This document shows positions 24,275-36,175 of a stretch of 64,000 bases of DNA, piece by piece. Made by a program: the position numbers and the translations under genes. This stretch comes from Cryptomeria japonica (Eukaryota > Streptophyta > Pinopsida > Cupressales > Cupressaceae), in the NCBI RefSeq assembly GCF_030272615.1, contig NC_081406.1, positions 475,686,900 to 475,750,899 of the forward strand, in the 5' to 3' direction. A model generated the notes under the pieces. It saw only the letters and a list, made by a program, of their open reading frames with translations, ran no database searches and was not told the DNA's origin. Each line of letters opens with the position of its first letter. Position 1 is the first letter of the stretch.

Positions 24275-26335
24275 TCGCTCTGGTCCCTTGGAGAGGGACA
24301 GGAGCGCTTTTCTCAATCTAGGCCTTGCATTCCTCATTTTGACGTTCAAAACTTCATCTAGGCATTTTAGAATGGCATTTTTGATTGGAGCCTTGAGTTT
24401 AATTCACTTGATCTTTAGAAGGGACGTGCCTTGTGACATTTTCGCCCTAGACCCTGGGTGAGGGACAGGAGCGCTTTTTCACTTTTGTCCTCGATCCTTC
24501 ATCTTTCATTTGTCGATTCTCGTTGTGGAGTAAGCAATGATCTCTTTCACTTGTTCCATGCATGCTTAACTCGTTTTTGCAAGGCAAAATAAGCTCTCCC
24601 AAGATTTTTGCCCTGGTCCTCCAGTGAAGGACAGGAGCGCTTTTTCATTTTTAGGCTAGGATTCTCAAATTTTGAAGTCAAATCTTTATTCACCATGCTT
24701 TAGAAGATCTTTCCCATCTCGCACAACTTTGCCTTAGCATAATCTCGGAGGGAATTTGTTGATTTTATAAAAATCGCCCTGGTCCTTCAGTGAGGGACAG
24801 GAGCACTTTTGAGTCCTTGTGCAAATTCTTGATCACATTAATCTTCAAATTACCCTCAAGGCATAGAACATCATTCCCCACTCCTCCTTGAGTCTTGGAA
24901 ACAAAAATATCATTTCAAAATGCAAGGTAAATGGGCATATTTGGAAATTGCGCCCTAGTCCCTTGGAGAGGGACAGGAGCACTTTTGCAAATTGTCGTCA
25001 AAATTTGCAACTCTTGCATCTCAATTCCACCTCGAAGCATTTTAAGCATCATTTTAAACTTGCGCCTTGGCCTAGATTTGTCCAAAATTGGAGAGGAGAG
25101 CTAGATAACATGTTTTTTGCCCTCGTCCCTTGGAGAGGGACAGGAGCACTTTTGCAATTTCAAGCCTATCCGTCCTTTGCTAGCTTTCCAAATTATTTTC
25201 AATGGGCTAATCATGTCCTCTTCCATTCATTTCAATCACAAACTTGCCTTGGCTTTGCAAGAAATTCACACTTTTTAGAAAATCGCTCTGGACCCTTGGA
25301 GAGGGACAGGAGCACTTTTTTACATCTTGGTGTATTTCTTTGTTCTTTAAACCCCTCAATTGCGTCTAAGGCATAAAACATCATTCGTCCTTCCCATCCA
25401 AGTCAAGTTTTGCCATAAAATATCAAACAAAGAGGAGAAACTTGAAAAAGCGCCATGGTCCTTCAGTGAGGGACAGGAGCACTTTTTGTCATTTGGGTTG
25501 ATTTACTCCTTTGTGGACCGCTTAAATTATATTCAATGGACAAAACATGCTTCCCTTGACCTCTTCAAATCGTTAAATCACTTTAATCTTGCAAAAATAG
25601 TGCAATTTTGAAATTCAAGCTCTGGTCCTTCAATGAGGGACAGGAGCACTTTTTGCCTTCTAAGCCAAATTGTCTCACTTTTCATCTCACAATTCCTTTG
25701 CTAGGGAAGATTTCACCTTACTTCACGCTATGAATAAGAGTTAATGTCCAAAAAAGGTCTAAAATTGTGCATATAAAGAAAATCGCTCTGGTCCTTCAGA
25801 GGGACAGGAGCACTCTTGACCTTCTAGGCAAAAACTTCATCATTTCATTGTTTTTAATCAAGTCTGGATGCTTTATCATGTTCATTTCGTCCTTCAGCAT
25901 GCCTTTGATGTTTCAATTTGACCAAACAAGGCCAGGAATGACTCAAATAAGCCTTTTCGCCCTGGTCCCTTGGAGAGGGACACGAGCACTTTTCTCTTAA
26001 TCCTTCAAAATTCATCATTTTTGTGCCTTCAAAAATCTTCAAAAGTACCAAGTCACGTTCGATCATCACTCCGAGAGACCCTGCACAAAACAAAATAGAA
26101 AAGTTAGTGACAAATATGCATAAAATAACATTTTCGCCCTGGTCCCTTGGAGAGGGACAGGAGCGCTTTTGTCCTCTCTGGCTAATCCATTGAAAATTGA
26201 AGTCTCCAAACATTTCACAAGGCAGAGTTAGGTCATCTTCAAGGCCAGGAATCAGTTAGCAAGCTCTCGCAAAATAAGAAATTGCACTTAGAATGAAATT
26301 CGCCCTGTGCCTCCAGTGAAGGACAGGAGCACTTT
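24275..26335. repeat. 13-copy array of a palindromic core, about 168-bp period (unit 1)
   Basis: A core of about 32 bp (type: CGCTCTGGTCCCTTGGAGAG then GGACAGGAGCG) recurs near 24,276, 24,442, 24,610, 24,778, 24,953, 25,120, 25,285, 25,451, 25,618, 25,785, 25,957, 26,134 and 26,301. The core is an imperfect palindrome whose inner stem is GTCCCT/AGGGAC. The roughly 135-bp spacers keep their length but differ strongly in sequence. The array lies upstream of the ORF on the coding strand. Confidence 0.92.
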
Positions 26336-26733
26336 CTTTGTTTCAGGCATCATCTTGCCTCCAAAATTTGATCAAAATTTACCTAGGCAAGAATACACAA
26401 TTTCATCTTCAAAATGCTAACACTTAGACAAAATTTGAATTTTCCCTCAAAAAACCCTGACTAGACCTAACCTGAGACATATTTGACTTCTTGACAAACT
26501 TACCTTACTTTGACAATCTCAATCCTCAGGAGGACGCTTAATAACTTTCAAAATTTGACTGGACTTAGCTTGAAAAATATTCAAAAGAAACCCCTAAAGC
26601 TTAGCCCTAGCCTAGACAGACCACTCACTCACTCAAAAACCTAAAAGCAGAGAGAAGAACAGGCAAAACAAAAGCGAAAAAGAGGGGGTCCCCATTTTAA
26701 TGGGGCGATGTGTGAAATGGTCACAACAGGGCT

Positions 26734-27095
26734 ATGGACGCCCCTTTGGCAATGGAACAATATTTGTGAGATGACAATGATAACCTCATCGGGGCTATGG
26801 ACGCTGATTGGTAGCAAGGCTCTATCTTAGATTCATTTGAAGTTAGGATTACTCACGTAGCTCACCACGGTGGATTCTATGAGTCACAATGTTGTTGTGA
26901 GTTGGAACGAATGCATTTGCACACACATGGGTAATCAAAGACCAAGCACCTTGATTCAGTTTGGGATTCTTCTTCCATTTTGAATACTCCTCCTAATCAT
27001 TTGATAGGTTGGGTTGAACTTTTCGAAGGTTCTAGGTTTGGATTGAGTCTTTATCTTTGAAATGTTCAGGAACACTTATTCGAATTAGCGCTATA
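26734..27095. other. Continuation of decayed repeat right of unit 1
   Basis: Contiguous with 19,214 before unit 1 inserted. It holds two copies of GGGGCTATGGACGC-like words (26,729 and 26,800) and no coding signal. Confidence 0.4.
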
Positions 27096-27165
27096 TGTTG
27101 TCTTGTTTTCACACATCGCCCCATTGCAAATGGTAGACCCCCACTTTTTGCTTTATTTATGTCGT
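27096..27165 (+). repeat. Oppositely oriented terminus of the unit 1/2 family
   Basis: TGTTGTCTTGTTTTCACACA followed by TCGCCCCATTGCAAATGG is the reverse complement of the right ends of units 1 and 2. It is a fragment of a fourth family member in plus orientation; its other end was not found. Confidence 0.6.
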
Positions 27166-27599
27166 CTTTGGCTTGGTAGTAGTCATTAACCTTTTTGTTT
27201 GCTAGGATGCAATGTCTTGTCCTTGGTGTGGTTACATCGGGAATTCAATTTTGATGTCTAGAAGTAGAACCAATGATAGAGTGTAATGATTGCGTTTTTG
27301 GGGTGTGATAGTCAATGTTGTCATAGTTGTCAGGGTTGCAAAATTGTTAGGAAAGTTGTCAAGATGAGTGAAGTTGTGAATATTTTGAGTATTGGTCAAT
27401 GCTGAAACGATTCAGGGATGTGATGCCTAGACAAGGGGAAATTCCTTGTCAAGGTCAGATTTTCCGACCTTGATAGGATCACAAAATAAGGAATATTTTC
27501 CAAAATACTTGTCTACAGGCGAGGAAATACAAGATTGAAAACTTAAAGGGCTGAGGATTAACTATGAAAATATTTAAATCATTGATTCAACAACACAAT

Positions 27600-28209
27600 T
27601 GGAAGTTTCCTTACACAATGTTTTCATTTTGGTGTTTTGCCCTTGGACATGTCTCATTCGTGCCTAGGATTTGACATTTTTTCCTTGGACACCTCTCATT
27701 TGCAGCTAGGATTTGATATTTTCTCCTTAGATATGTCTCATTTGCACCCAAGATTTGATGTTTTGTCCCTGTACACGTCTCATTTCCACCCAGGTGCTTG
27801 ATTATCAAGAACAGGGAATTATGTTGGTGATTATCCTTAGGGACATATAAAATGCACACTTGTTTGTTCCTAGACAAATATTCTCACCCCCTTCATATTT
27901 GTCCTTGGGGACATCTAAATGTGCTCTACCTTGTACTTGAAAAGGGTGAAATTGTGCTCATCTCAACACTTGTCCATTTTGCACTTGCATTTGAAATCCT
28001 TAGTTAAGGTGAATTTGTGCCTTTGATCACCATTAATTTGTCCTTGTCTAGCATTAGGATGCGCCATTTTGCCTTTTGTCAACTTTGCATTTACACCAAG
28101 CATAACCTAGTCCTTGTTGATCTCTCAAGTTCACTCAACCAAGTCCTTGAACATGCCTGATCAGCGCCTTGCATTTTGTCCTTGAATACCTCGAAAGTGT
28201 GTTTTAACT
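27600..28209. repeat. Diverged tandem repeat, left part (split by hAT)
   Basis: Loose units of about 50-60 bp contain TGTCCTTGGACAYCTCTCA-type words, with alternating TTTGCACCTAGGATTTGAT-like or similar text. The same wording resumes right of the hAT element at about 48,300-48,900, so the transposon landed inside this array. Confidence 0.55.
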
Positions 28210-28778
28210 CTAGGTTACCGGGTTCGACCGGGTCCGTGGTACGGGTCTGGTTCGACTTGGGTTCGACCAGGGTTCGAAAAACCCAGAGTGGGTTCGACCA
28301 GGGTCAAACCCAGTCAAACCCGAGGTCGAACCCGGGCAGACCCGAGTCGAACCCGGGTAGCTGGGCGGCTCGTAAAGTCAAAAAACATTGCAAAATTAAT
28401 TTTTTTTTCAAATCCGCCTTGTAAAAAGTGAAAACTATAACCTAAAACTGACTTCTAAAACATTTTATTGACTCATTTCACCTCATTTGTGTTGCAAACA
28501 AAAGTTTTATGAGAGCAGGTTGAAGAAAGGGTGAACAAAATTTGGCTTCCAAGATCAAAGAGGAGGAGTTGAAGACTGATTTTTGAAGCTTCAACTAGTG
28601 CTGCAGCATCATTTCCATACATTTTCAAGCTTCCATTGGCTGCAAGAGGTAGGTTTTTAAACCTTTTTTTTCAACTATTTTTGTTTCACAAATTGTCAAA
28701 CATGAAACTTGAATTTTTTTTCATTATTTAGTTTTTTTTTTGAATATTTTTATATTATTTCTTGCCATAGGAACTAGA

Positions 28779-29876
28779 ATGGCATCTCCATCTTCCTCCA
28801 TTGGCAATGAACAAATAATTGCAAAACAAAGAAATGATTTAAATTCTCCCTTATGGAAATATGTGGACATTATAAAACAACTTCCGGGAGGTGGGGGATT
28901 CCGTTGGAAATGCCATGGATGTGATATTGAACATAATAGTTCATATTATCGGGTGGTAGGCCATTTGTGTGGAATAAAAAGAAGAGGCATCAAAAAATGC
29001 CCTGGAAAAAATGGTAAACCTATACCAGATGAGACAGTGATGAAATATATTAGGGAGCATGAGGCTGCAGAAGAGAGGGAAGCCCGTAGATTGAACCAAA
29101 CCGCATCAAAGAAAACAAAGGGAATGCAAGGCCCTTCTAATCCCAGTATTGTAGTAGAAAACCAACCCTTCTTTGCCACAAATGAACCTCAAAGTGAACC
29201 ACCCTTGACACGTAAAAGAACAAAGGGGCCTTTAGAAACCGCATTCCAAAATGAGAGTAGAGACAATGCTGATCAAGATATAGTAAGCTGCATTTATGCA
29301 AATGGGTTGTCATTCAATGTTGTTCGCTCCCCATATTGGAAGCAAATGATAAAAAGTGTTAATGAGGCACCAAGAGGGTATAAGGGCCCCGCTTATGAGA
29401 AGGTACGTGGAACATTATTGGAGAAAGAGGTGAAGAGGGTTGAAGATGCATTGAAACCCATAAGGGATTCATGGGTTGAGACAGGTGTAACAATTGTTTC
29501 AGATGGGTGGAAAGATGCTAAAAACCGTCCCTTGATCAATGTCATAGCCGTGTCCCCTAAAGGGGCAATGTTTTTGAGAGCTGTGGATTGTGAGGGCCAA
29601 ATAAAAGATGGCCAATTTATTGCAGAAATTCTCATCTCTGCCATTGAGTCTGTGGGACCCCGCAATGGTGACCAAGTCATAACAGATAATGCAAAAAATT
29701 GTAGAGCTGTTGGTTTGTTGGTTGAGAAACGCTATGATCAAATACAAAGGATTGGGCAAAAAATAAAATGGATCAGAGATGTGTATGCAGAGGTTCAGGA
29801 CATCCAGATGTTCATCACAAACAACCACATGTCTCAAGGGATTTTTGGAACCTATTCGAATTTGGAGCTATTGAAG
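28779..29876 (+). pseudogene. hAT transposase exon 1: BED zinc finger and DUF659-type domain
   Basis: The exon starts MASPSSSIGNEQ and is 366 codons long. Residues about 20-85 form a BED-type finger (W-K-Y-V...F-R-W-K-C-H-G-C...HLCG, then CPGK). Residues about 190-330 match the DUF659 transposase core, with WVETGVTIVSDGWKDAKNRP and ITDNAKNC as the catalytic-region landmarks. It ends at a good donor, GTAAGT, at 29,877. A longer frame starts at 28,740, but MASPSSS is the more plausible start. The whole gene is dead because exon 2 is split by two LTR insertions and carries stops. Confidence 0.88.
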
Positions 29877-30006
29877 GTAAGTGAAATAGTGATTTAATTT
29901 TACATTTTTTGATTTTTTTGAATTTTCATTGTTCATAATATCATAGTGTATTTTTCTTTAAAGTTTGGCTTTATTTTTTAATATTTGGCATTAATTTGTG
30001 TTATAG

Positions 30007-30114
30007 GTTGCTGAGACCTGTTTTGCATCAAACACAATCGTCTTAAGACGACTTGTGAAAGTTAGAGTGGCACTATGCAATATGGTGATCAGCACCAATT
30101 GGACTGTATGAAAG
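30007..30114 (+). pseudogene. hAT transposase exon 2, first piece
   Basis: After acceptor TTATAG it encodes VAETCFASNTIVLRRLVKVR, then VALCNMVISTNWTV, a standard hAT segment. It stops where unit 3 inserted (TGTTGACG at 30,115). Confidence 0.82.
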
Positions 30115-32361
30115 TGTTGACGTGTCTGAAATCGCATTGCTGCAAACTCCATACGGCCAACGCAGAATAGAATAGCCGACTGATTATCCTACTCTCTCTT
30201 GAGATAAGGAAGTCTCTAATGCTGTTTTCTAAGTTTGATCAAAGGAGACTACCTCAAGGTTTCTTTTGTCAGGTCTTGACTGCGGGATCTCTCAGTGGCT
30301 TGATGTGTTTATGCTGGAAACACAAGGGGGACTTACGATTTGCAACAAGCTAGTCTGTTGTGATTCTCGAATTACGCAATAAAGAGAAAAAGGAAAGGTT
30401 TAGGAGATCTAAAACTAACAACACGGGTATGCGGGTAGACAGATTCAACATAACCAATTCCTGCTTGGCCAGAATGGCTCACAACCTTGCAGGAACGGTG
30501 CAATCTTCAAAGGAACTTGGAAGATTTTCAGATTGGAGACGCACGGCTAAGCACCCAATTTTGGCGCAGCTCGGACGGACACCTGCAATTGAACTAAGCA
30601 CAATCGAAGGCTCAGGTTAACCACACAAAAGGATACACAATCAGAATATCCTCAGTGGTATGAGCCCGAATCTATCAAATACCTGCACACCCAAAATAGA
30701 AAGATCTATCTAAAATGCTGAAAGAAACCATGCAAACAGGATGAAAACAAGACAATAAACACCAAATCAATGTTCATATATTGATCTCAACTGCCTATTA
30801 CAACAATTTCTGCAGCATCTCTATGCTACTGCTAAGATCTAACCTATTCTAACTCTAAAATCTAACTATCTAGCAATTTCTAACCCTTTTCTAACAATCT
30901 CTCAATCTCTAACAATCTCTAACAATCTAACTCTTTACAGAAGAAAGGCCTCTGCCTTTTATAGATATTACAATTTTGAATCAGAGGCCAGGATGGACTG
31001 CATCCAAGGGCCCTGATTTGTCTTCCAGAAGCTGGCAGCCTTGACCCATGCCTAATTAATTCTCAGTTATCCAACCAGCAACTATCTCAACTACCTGCCA
31101 CTATTTGGCCTTAATTCAGGTCTATCCAATCTTCTTGGTGGTTGGGAATAGTTATCCACAAAAATATCTTGCACGGGACCCATAGGCAGTTTTACAATAA
31201 AGCAATTTCAGCCTTAAAACTGAATTTCTGGACTTAAATCCAGCTGTGTGCTTCTTTGAGAATGCATAAACTTGCAGCATTCGGAGTGTTCTTTTGCTTT
31301 TTGCCTCCAATTTCGCCAGTGGACTTCTGTTGACGTGTATTTTGTACACAATCATACACAGAATAAAATACCATTAGGCATCTTATCCTCTCTTGAGAAA
31401 ATAGTCTCTAACTGCTGAAGATCTGCAAAAAGGATCAGTTAGGTGGACTCCAAGGTTCTTTTAGTGGGGTCTCCACGTGTGGACAAGCTTTTTTAGTGGT
31501 ATGATGTGATTTGCTGTTTCCTTCAAGGCGTCTTACGGATTCAATAGTTCGAAGGTTTTACTAATCTAAAAGGAACTTTCAAAAAAAAAGGAAAAAGGAC
31601 AGGGTTTGAGAGGTCTAATCTAGTCTAACCCTATGAACGACTTAGCATGAATGAGATTTGGCAAGACTCAACCAATTTCAATTTTGCCATAAGATAACAA
31701 CTCAACTGAAATTAGTGCGATCTTCTAAGGTAATAATGATGTTCAATGCATCAAAGATCAAGGACACTACTACGAAGGTACATATCCTAGATACGAAAAT
31801 GCTTGAAGGTTAAGGACTCAAGGTGTTTTCCAGTCGACCACGCAAGGCGTTCTTACAATCAGCAGGAAGCTAGTGGTTTGGATTGCGAATCCTACCAAAT
31901 ATCAAATCTCACACTTAGTCTTTCTAATTAACAAACTACTTTGATTGAGCGTGATTCAAGTACATCCAACAACCATGAAGATAACTCAAGGAACTTGCAA
32001 CAAAACACCATAACTTCAATATTTTATTGATTTCCAAGTCATCATATACAACAATTGCTTGAACTTCTCTCTTCAAGACTCAATCTTGCTACAACATAAA
32101 AATTGCTTACAACTCTATTCTCTATTTCTCTATTGACTATTCTGATATAAATGAAATGAAAAATGGGGGTATAAATAGCATCCCCAGTTACAATGAAAGG
32201 TCCAGATTGAAAGTAAATCAATGGACAAGATCATGACACCTAAACCCTAATTAGGGTTTGTTACAAATGACCTCCTTTTTACTGAACAATATTAAATACA
32301 TAGCCAAATATTAAATTTGGCACAAAAATCTAGGAGGTATCAGCCAATGAGAATTAAGATG

Positions 32362-35300
32362 TCATGTCATCTGTAACAACCTTTCATCTAGAATCTTATT
32401 CCCCTTCCAATTTTCTTTTTTAGCATATGCAATGAATTTTGTCACAATTCCTTCGATTTCTGTGCTTGGAATCTCGGGAAGATTCTTGATACTCTCTTCT
32501 AAGTGGATAACCTGATCAAATGCATCTAGAAGAGCTGTGTCCCAGGTAGGTTCAAGTTCCTTAGTTCTATCAATTAGGAGCATGGTGGCATACATCTGAT
32601 CATACTGCTCATCTGTAACATCTGCGTCCTTGCGAAAGATGATCTTGATTCTATCTTCAAATTCTTGTAAATCCACATCTGTCTCGACCTCGATCCTTCT
32701 GCCAAGAATGGTACGAAGTACCTCAAATACTCTGTCCTGGATCGGATTGATCACCTCCTCAACTTGACCACATCTAACACTGATGTCCTCAAAGAGAACA
32801 CTCTTTATATGGAGTAAGGTTGACCACTGAAACAAACTGTGAGAATCGCCTTCCAAGATCTTCTCTTGTGCTAAAATTCTTCTGGATGTATGTCTTATAA
32901 CTTTCAAGACAGGAATGACAACGTCCTTGGTGTGGGCAAATGCAGCTACTGTTGCCATCAGTCTGTGGATTATCTCAAGGACTTGGATAGCCTGGTGAGT
33001 GATCTTCGACATCCTTGTAATAAACTCAATGGCCACCGTGTGAGATCTATCCATCCAATTACATGTACGCTGGACCATATTCCTGAATCTTTCCGCTTCA
33101 TTGATTGATTGAAGGGGCAATGCCTGCAATGGTGATCTAACTGGATCCTGACGTCCCAAAGGTTCATTGATGTGACTGAAATATGTTCTCCATGCACCGA
33201 CCTCTTTCTCAAGCTTTCTATTCTTTTCTACTTCTTCTCTGAACTTGTCCTTCAATGCCTCAAATGTGTCGGTGGCATCATCTAAAGTCTGCTCTGCTGT
33301 GGATGGTCCTAACTCAATAGTCTGTATATCATAGTCCTCCGCTAGGATCTCACCCTCATATTTGTCTGCTGCCGGTGTAGCTACCTGCAGTTTTCTAGAT
33401 CCAGTCTCATCTCGAATCATCTTGGACATCTTTGTAGCCTTCTTCTTCTCTGTTGTCATATGTGAACGTCCAACAAGGCTCTCTAGATCGATTGCACTGT
33501 CTTCGTCCTCAATTACGATCACCTTAGTCAATCTTTCCTTCAACCAATCTGGGATATTTGATCTTGTCTCTTGAACTTGAATTTCTTTGTGCACTACTTC
33601 TTCTTGTCTGGGAGGAGATGTTACTTCATTATCTTCTTCTAAATCATAGTCTTGGAGAGATCCATCGGATGAAACATGCTGTGCCTGTTCTCCCTCCTGC
33701 CTGTCATTCTGTACCATTGATTCCATGGATTCTTCCACTCGAACTGTTTTATCTTCTGGCCTGGAAGAAATACCTGGTGTCTGATCTTTGTTGGCACCTT
33801 GCTTTTTCTTGGAAGGTTCTTTCTTTTCTGATCTTTCCTTTCTCTTTGAACCTCTCGAATGGAGATTGCCCTCACTGGCACATCGAAGGTTACCTTCACC
33901 TGAATTCCTAGGATTAGGATTGCCTTCACTAACGCTGGCTCCACCTTCGGCTGGTTTCTCTTCCAAAGTAAAAGACATGGCTATGCCTTGTTCTCTCAAC
34001 TTCTGGTGCTGAACATCTACCCATCTGCGAGTACAAGACAAGACTGGTGCCATCAATCCATCTAAATCCACGGCCTCGGGCTCATTCCAATTCAAACTTA
34101 TTGTCTTGCTTTCTCTATCATATGAAGATTGGATGTGCCTGCCGTTGTCCTGAGCTTGGTCGGCTACTCTGTAAATCTTACATTTCCTGATGAAATCCAG
34201 AGGCAATCTAGAATGTATCTTACGTTTCACTTCGAGATCATCTAGGAGATTCATCATAAAATCTTCAATCTGGTACTCATGTCTAAATCTTCTACCGACT
34301 GTCTCCTCTAAATGTCCATGAGGATCAAAACTATTCCTCCAAGCAAAAGATGAAAAAGGATACAAGGCTAACTCCCTCTCTGCATCATCCATGGCTGAGA
34401 CACTGGGACATACCTCAACCGAATTACCCAAAATAATAGGTACCTGAACTCCATTCTGATGTCTGTGTCTGAATGCCTTCACATATGCTGCCAACTGCCT
34501 TGTTACTTCAAGTAACACAATCCTGTCTGTCGGGTATCTTGGCAACATGTATGGAGGTAAAGGACATCCATACACTCTAATGTAAGTGAACTTAGGAAAC
34601 TGAATGAACCAAGCACCGTACCTCTTGATTAACTCCTGGGCATCCTGAGATAATCTGTTGTGAATCCCTCCTTGCAACGTCCTGGTGATGTTCATCGTGA
34701 AAGTATCATTGATTAACTTGTAGTTCTTCCCTGGTGGATGATGCAAGTAGGTATAGGATTCACAAACTCTGACCTCGCCGGGTCCTCTTCCAATCACTCC
34801 TCTGTGAGGTAGTCCTGCGTACTCAACGCTCCTGATTAAGGCATAGATGACATATGAACTCATGTGGAAGGACTTAGTGGCCCTGAGTCTTCTCAACTGT
34901 ACGTCTAAGCAATGGCTAATTATCCTAGCCCAATGTATTGTACCCTTTCCTTGAACAATCACCTGGATGAAGTAAAACATCCATTTCTCAAAATAGAAGG
35001 CATGAGGTGCTCCTGTAACTCTGTTGAGCATGGTGATCAAATCTCTGTACTCCTCTTGGAAATCAATCCTGTGTGGTGTGTTCGGTACTTTGCTCAGACG
35101 GGGACGACTCTTAAGTAGCCAGTTCTTGTTGATTATGCTTAGGCAAGCATCTGGATCATCATCGTACACTGATCTGGCTCCTTCAATGCTCTTGTATATC
35201 ATGTCCCTGTGCTCTGGAAGATGAAAGGCTTCACTTATGGCCTCCTCTGAAAGGTACGCCAAAATGTTTCCCTCATTGGACACAATTGTCCTGGACTGTG

Positions 35301-35583
35301 GATTGTAATGACGGGCACACTCGATCATCAACTCGTGGCACTGAATAGCTGGAGGAAAACCGGCCGCCTTAATGATGCCACTTTCTATTATTCTCCGGGC
35401 GACAGGTGATGGCTTGCCGATGTAAGGGACCTCTCGGAACTTCTTCGTGCTAAAGTTCCCCAAGCTTGTATCTCCAATGTTGCTCCACTTGGACACGATC
35501 TTAGTCTCCACTTCTTCGGTCTTCTGATCTTCTTTCATGAGGGCCGAGCGACTGGTGGATGCTCCCGCCTTTGGGGTCGCCAT
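32362..35583 (-). CDS. Intact 1,073-codon ORF in LTR-like unit 2; product unknown
   Basis: The start MATPKAGAST is preferred over an ATG six codons upstream because unit 1 shares only this start. The N-terminal ~550 residues look globular. At residues about 120-140 is LAYLSEEAISEAFHLPEHRD. At about 185-265 comes NRVTGAPHAFYFEKW, then GKGTIHWARIISHCLDVQL and SFHMSSYVIYALIRS. The middle (about 570-640) is charged and lysine-rich (KRKERSEKKEPSKKK, possible nuclear targeting). The C-terminal third is helical and acidic. The TGA...G-K-G-T-x-x-W-A...F-x-M-x-x-Y pattern recurs in the extra ORF of element B. It has no RT, integrase or transposase motifs. A structural or regulatory role is unknown. 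Confidence 0.75.
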   Translation of the reverse strand: MATPKAGASTSRSALMKEDQKTEEVETKIVSKWSNIGDTSLGNFSTKKFREVPYIGKPSPVARRIIESGIIKAAGFPPAIQCHELMIECARHYNPQSRTIVSNEGNILAYLSEEAISEAFHLPEHRDMIYKSIEGARSVYDDDPDACLSIINKNWLLKSRPRLSKVPNTPHRIDFQEEYRDLITMLNRVTGAPHAFYFEKWMFYFIQVIVQGKGTIHWARIISHCLDVQLRRLRATKSFHMSSYVIYALIRSVEYAGLPHRGVIGRGPGEVRVCESYTYLHHPPGKNYKLINDTFTMNITRTLQGGIHNRLSQDAQELIKRYGAWFIQFPKFTYIRVYGCPLPPYMLPRYPTDRIVLLEVTRQLAAYVKAFRHRHQNGVQVPIILGNSVEVCPSVSAMDDAERELALYPFSSFAWRNSFDPHGHLEETVGRRFRHEYQIEDFMMNLLDDLEVKRKIHSRLPLDFIRKCKIYRVADQAQDNGRHIQSSYDRESKTISLNWNEPEAVDLDGLMAPVLSCTRRWVDVQHQKLREQGIAMSFTLEEKPAEGGASVSEGNPNPRNSGEGNLRCASEGNLHSRGSKRKERSEKKEPSKKKQGANKDQTPGISSRPEDKTVRVEESMESMVQNDRQEGEQAQHVSSDGSLQDYDLEEDNEVTSPPRQEEVVHKEIQVQETRSNIPDWLKERLTKVIVIEDEDSAIDLESLVGRSHMTTEKKKATKMSKMIRDETGSRKLQVATPAADKYEGEILAEDYDIQTIELGPSTAEQTLDDATDTFEALKDKFREEVEKNRKLEKEVGAWRTYFSHINEPLGRQDPVRSPLQALPLQSINEAERFRNMVQRTCNWMDRSHTVAIEFITRMSKITHQAIQVLEIIHRLMATVAAFAHTKDVVIPVLKVIRHTSRRILAQEKILEGDSHSLFQWSTLLHIKSVLFEDISVRCGQVEEVINPIQDRVFEVLRTILGRRIEVETDVDLQEFEDRIKIIFRKDADVTDEQYDQMYATMLLIDRTKELEPTWDTALLDAFDQVIHLEESIKNLPEIPSTEIEGIVTKFIAYAKKENWKGNKILDERLLQMT

Positions 35584-36013
35584 ACCTACACAACATTTCA
35601 CTATAAGAAATAGATTTTTGAAACAAATAACGTAGATAAGAGAGATAGATTTTAGGAAACCTCATGATAAGTCCCTAGAGTTATCATTTCCTAAAATACA
35701 ACGATTGAGCTGAGAGAAATTCAAGAATCAAAATTTCAAAAATTGAAATATGACGATGAATGAATAAAACAATAATAATTAAATCGCCATACCTCGATAG
35801 AGAGCTAACTCTAGAATGCAAAAACAAAATTCGCCTAGGCAAAATTTGAGGTATAAGATAATCTTCAATATGGTTCCCTCAAAATATACTTCGCCACCTC
35901 TGGATAGAATGTGATCTTCACTTATCGCCTTGGACGTGGTCTCAAATGGATCTTCAAATTCGCACAAATAAATCTCCAAGTCTTTAGCAAATTCGCCTTA
36001 GGCGTGATCTTCA

Positions 36014-36175
36014 AATTCGCACCACCTTTGGTTTGGAATCGCACCACCTTTGATAGCTAAGCGCGCCACCCTTGGATGAATGAAATTCGCACCACCTTTG
36101 GCCTTCAACGCAATTCGCACTCTACACAAGATGATACTAGCGCCACCTTTGGTTTGAAATCGCACCACCTTTGAA
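36014..36175. repeat. Short minisatellite in unit 2
   Basis: Repeats of TTCGCACCACCTTTGG-type words at about 36,017, 36,039, 36,093, 36,145 and 36,160, upstream of the ORF on the minus strand. Confidence 0.75.

Larger units (their letters stand above)
19220..26728 (-). mobile_element. 7.5-kb LTR-like unit with internal ORF and palindrome array (unit 1)
   Basis: The ends read TGTTGACGTGTATTTTGTAC on the left and TGGTCACAACA on the right, flanked by a perfect 5-bp duplication GGGCT (19,215-19,219 and 26,729-26,733). A 5-bp duplication with TG...CA ends is the mark of an LTR element, yet no LTR pair, PBS or pol is present inside. On the minus strand the order is terminus, tandem array, long ORF (broken), TATA-like box at 20,082-20,089, about 860 bp of R/U5-like sequence with AATAAA, and the other terminus. 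I interpret it as a giant solo LTR. Unit 2 at 31,328-38,934 is a second copy. Confidence 0.75.

Noticed and set aside
25360-26213. Small ORFs across the palindrome array
   Set aside because: They repeat the translated core (RDRST, DQGE-type words) and differ in frame from unit to unit; they are by-products of the array.
24275-26335. CRISPR array
   Set aside because: The direct repeats are palindromic with diverged spacers, but the spacers are about 135 bp, the setting is a plant intron within a retroelement-like unit, and no cas genes occur.
19220-26728. DNA transposon with short TGTTG/CAACA inverted ends
   Set aside because: The 5-bp duplication and TG...CA ends could fit some DNA elements, but the TATA/R/U5-like tract and lack of any transposase favour an LTR origin. 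The alternative is not fully excluded.
32362-35583. Host nuclear gene of 1,073 codons
   Set aside because: It lies wholly inside a unit bounded by target duplications, a second broken copy has the same surroundings, and no introns are present.
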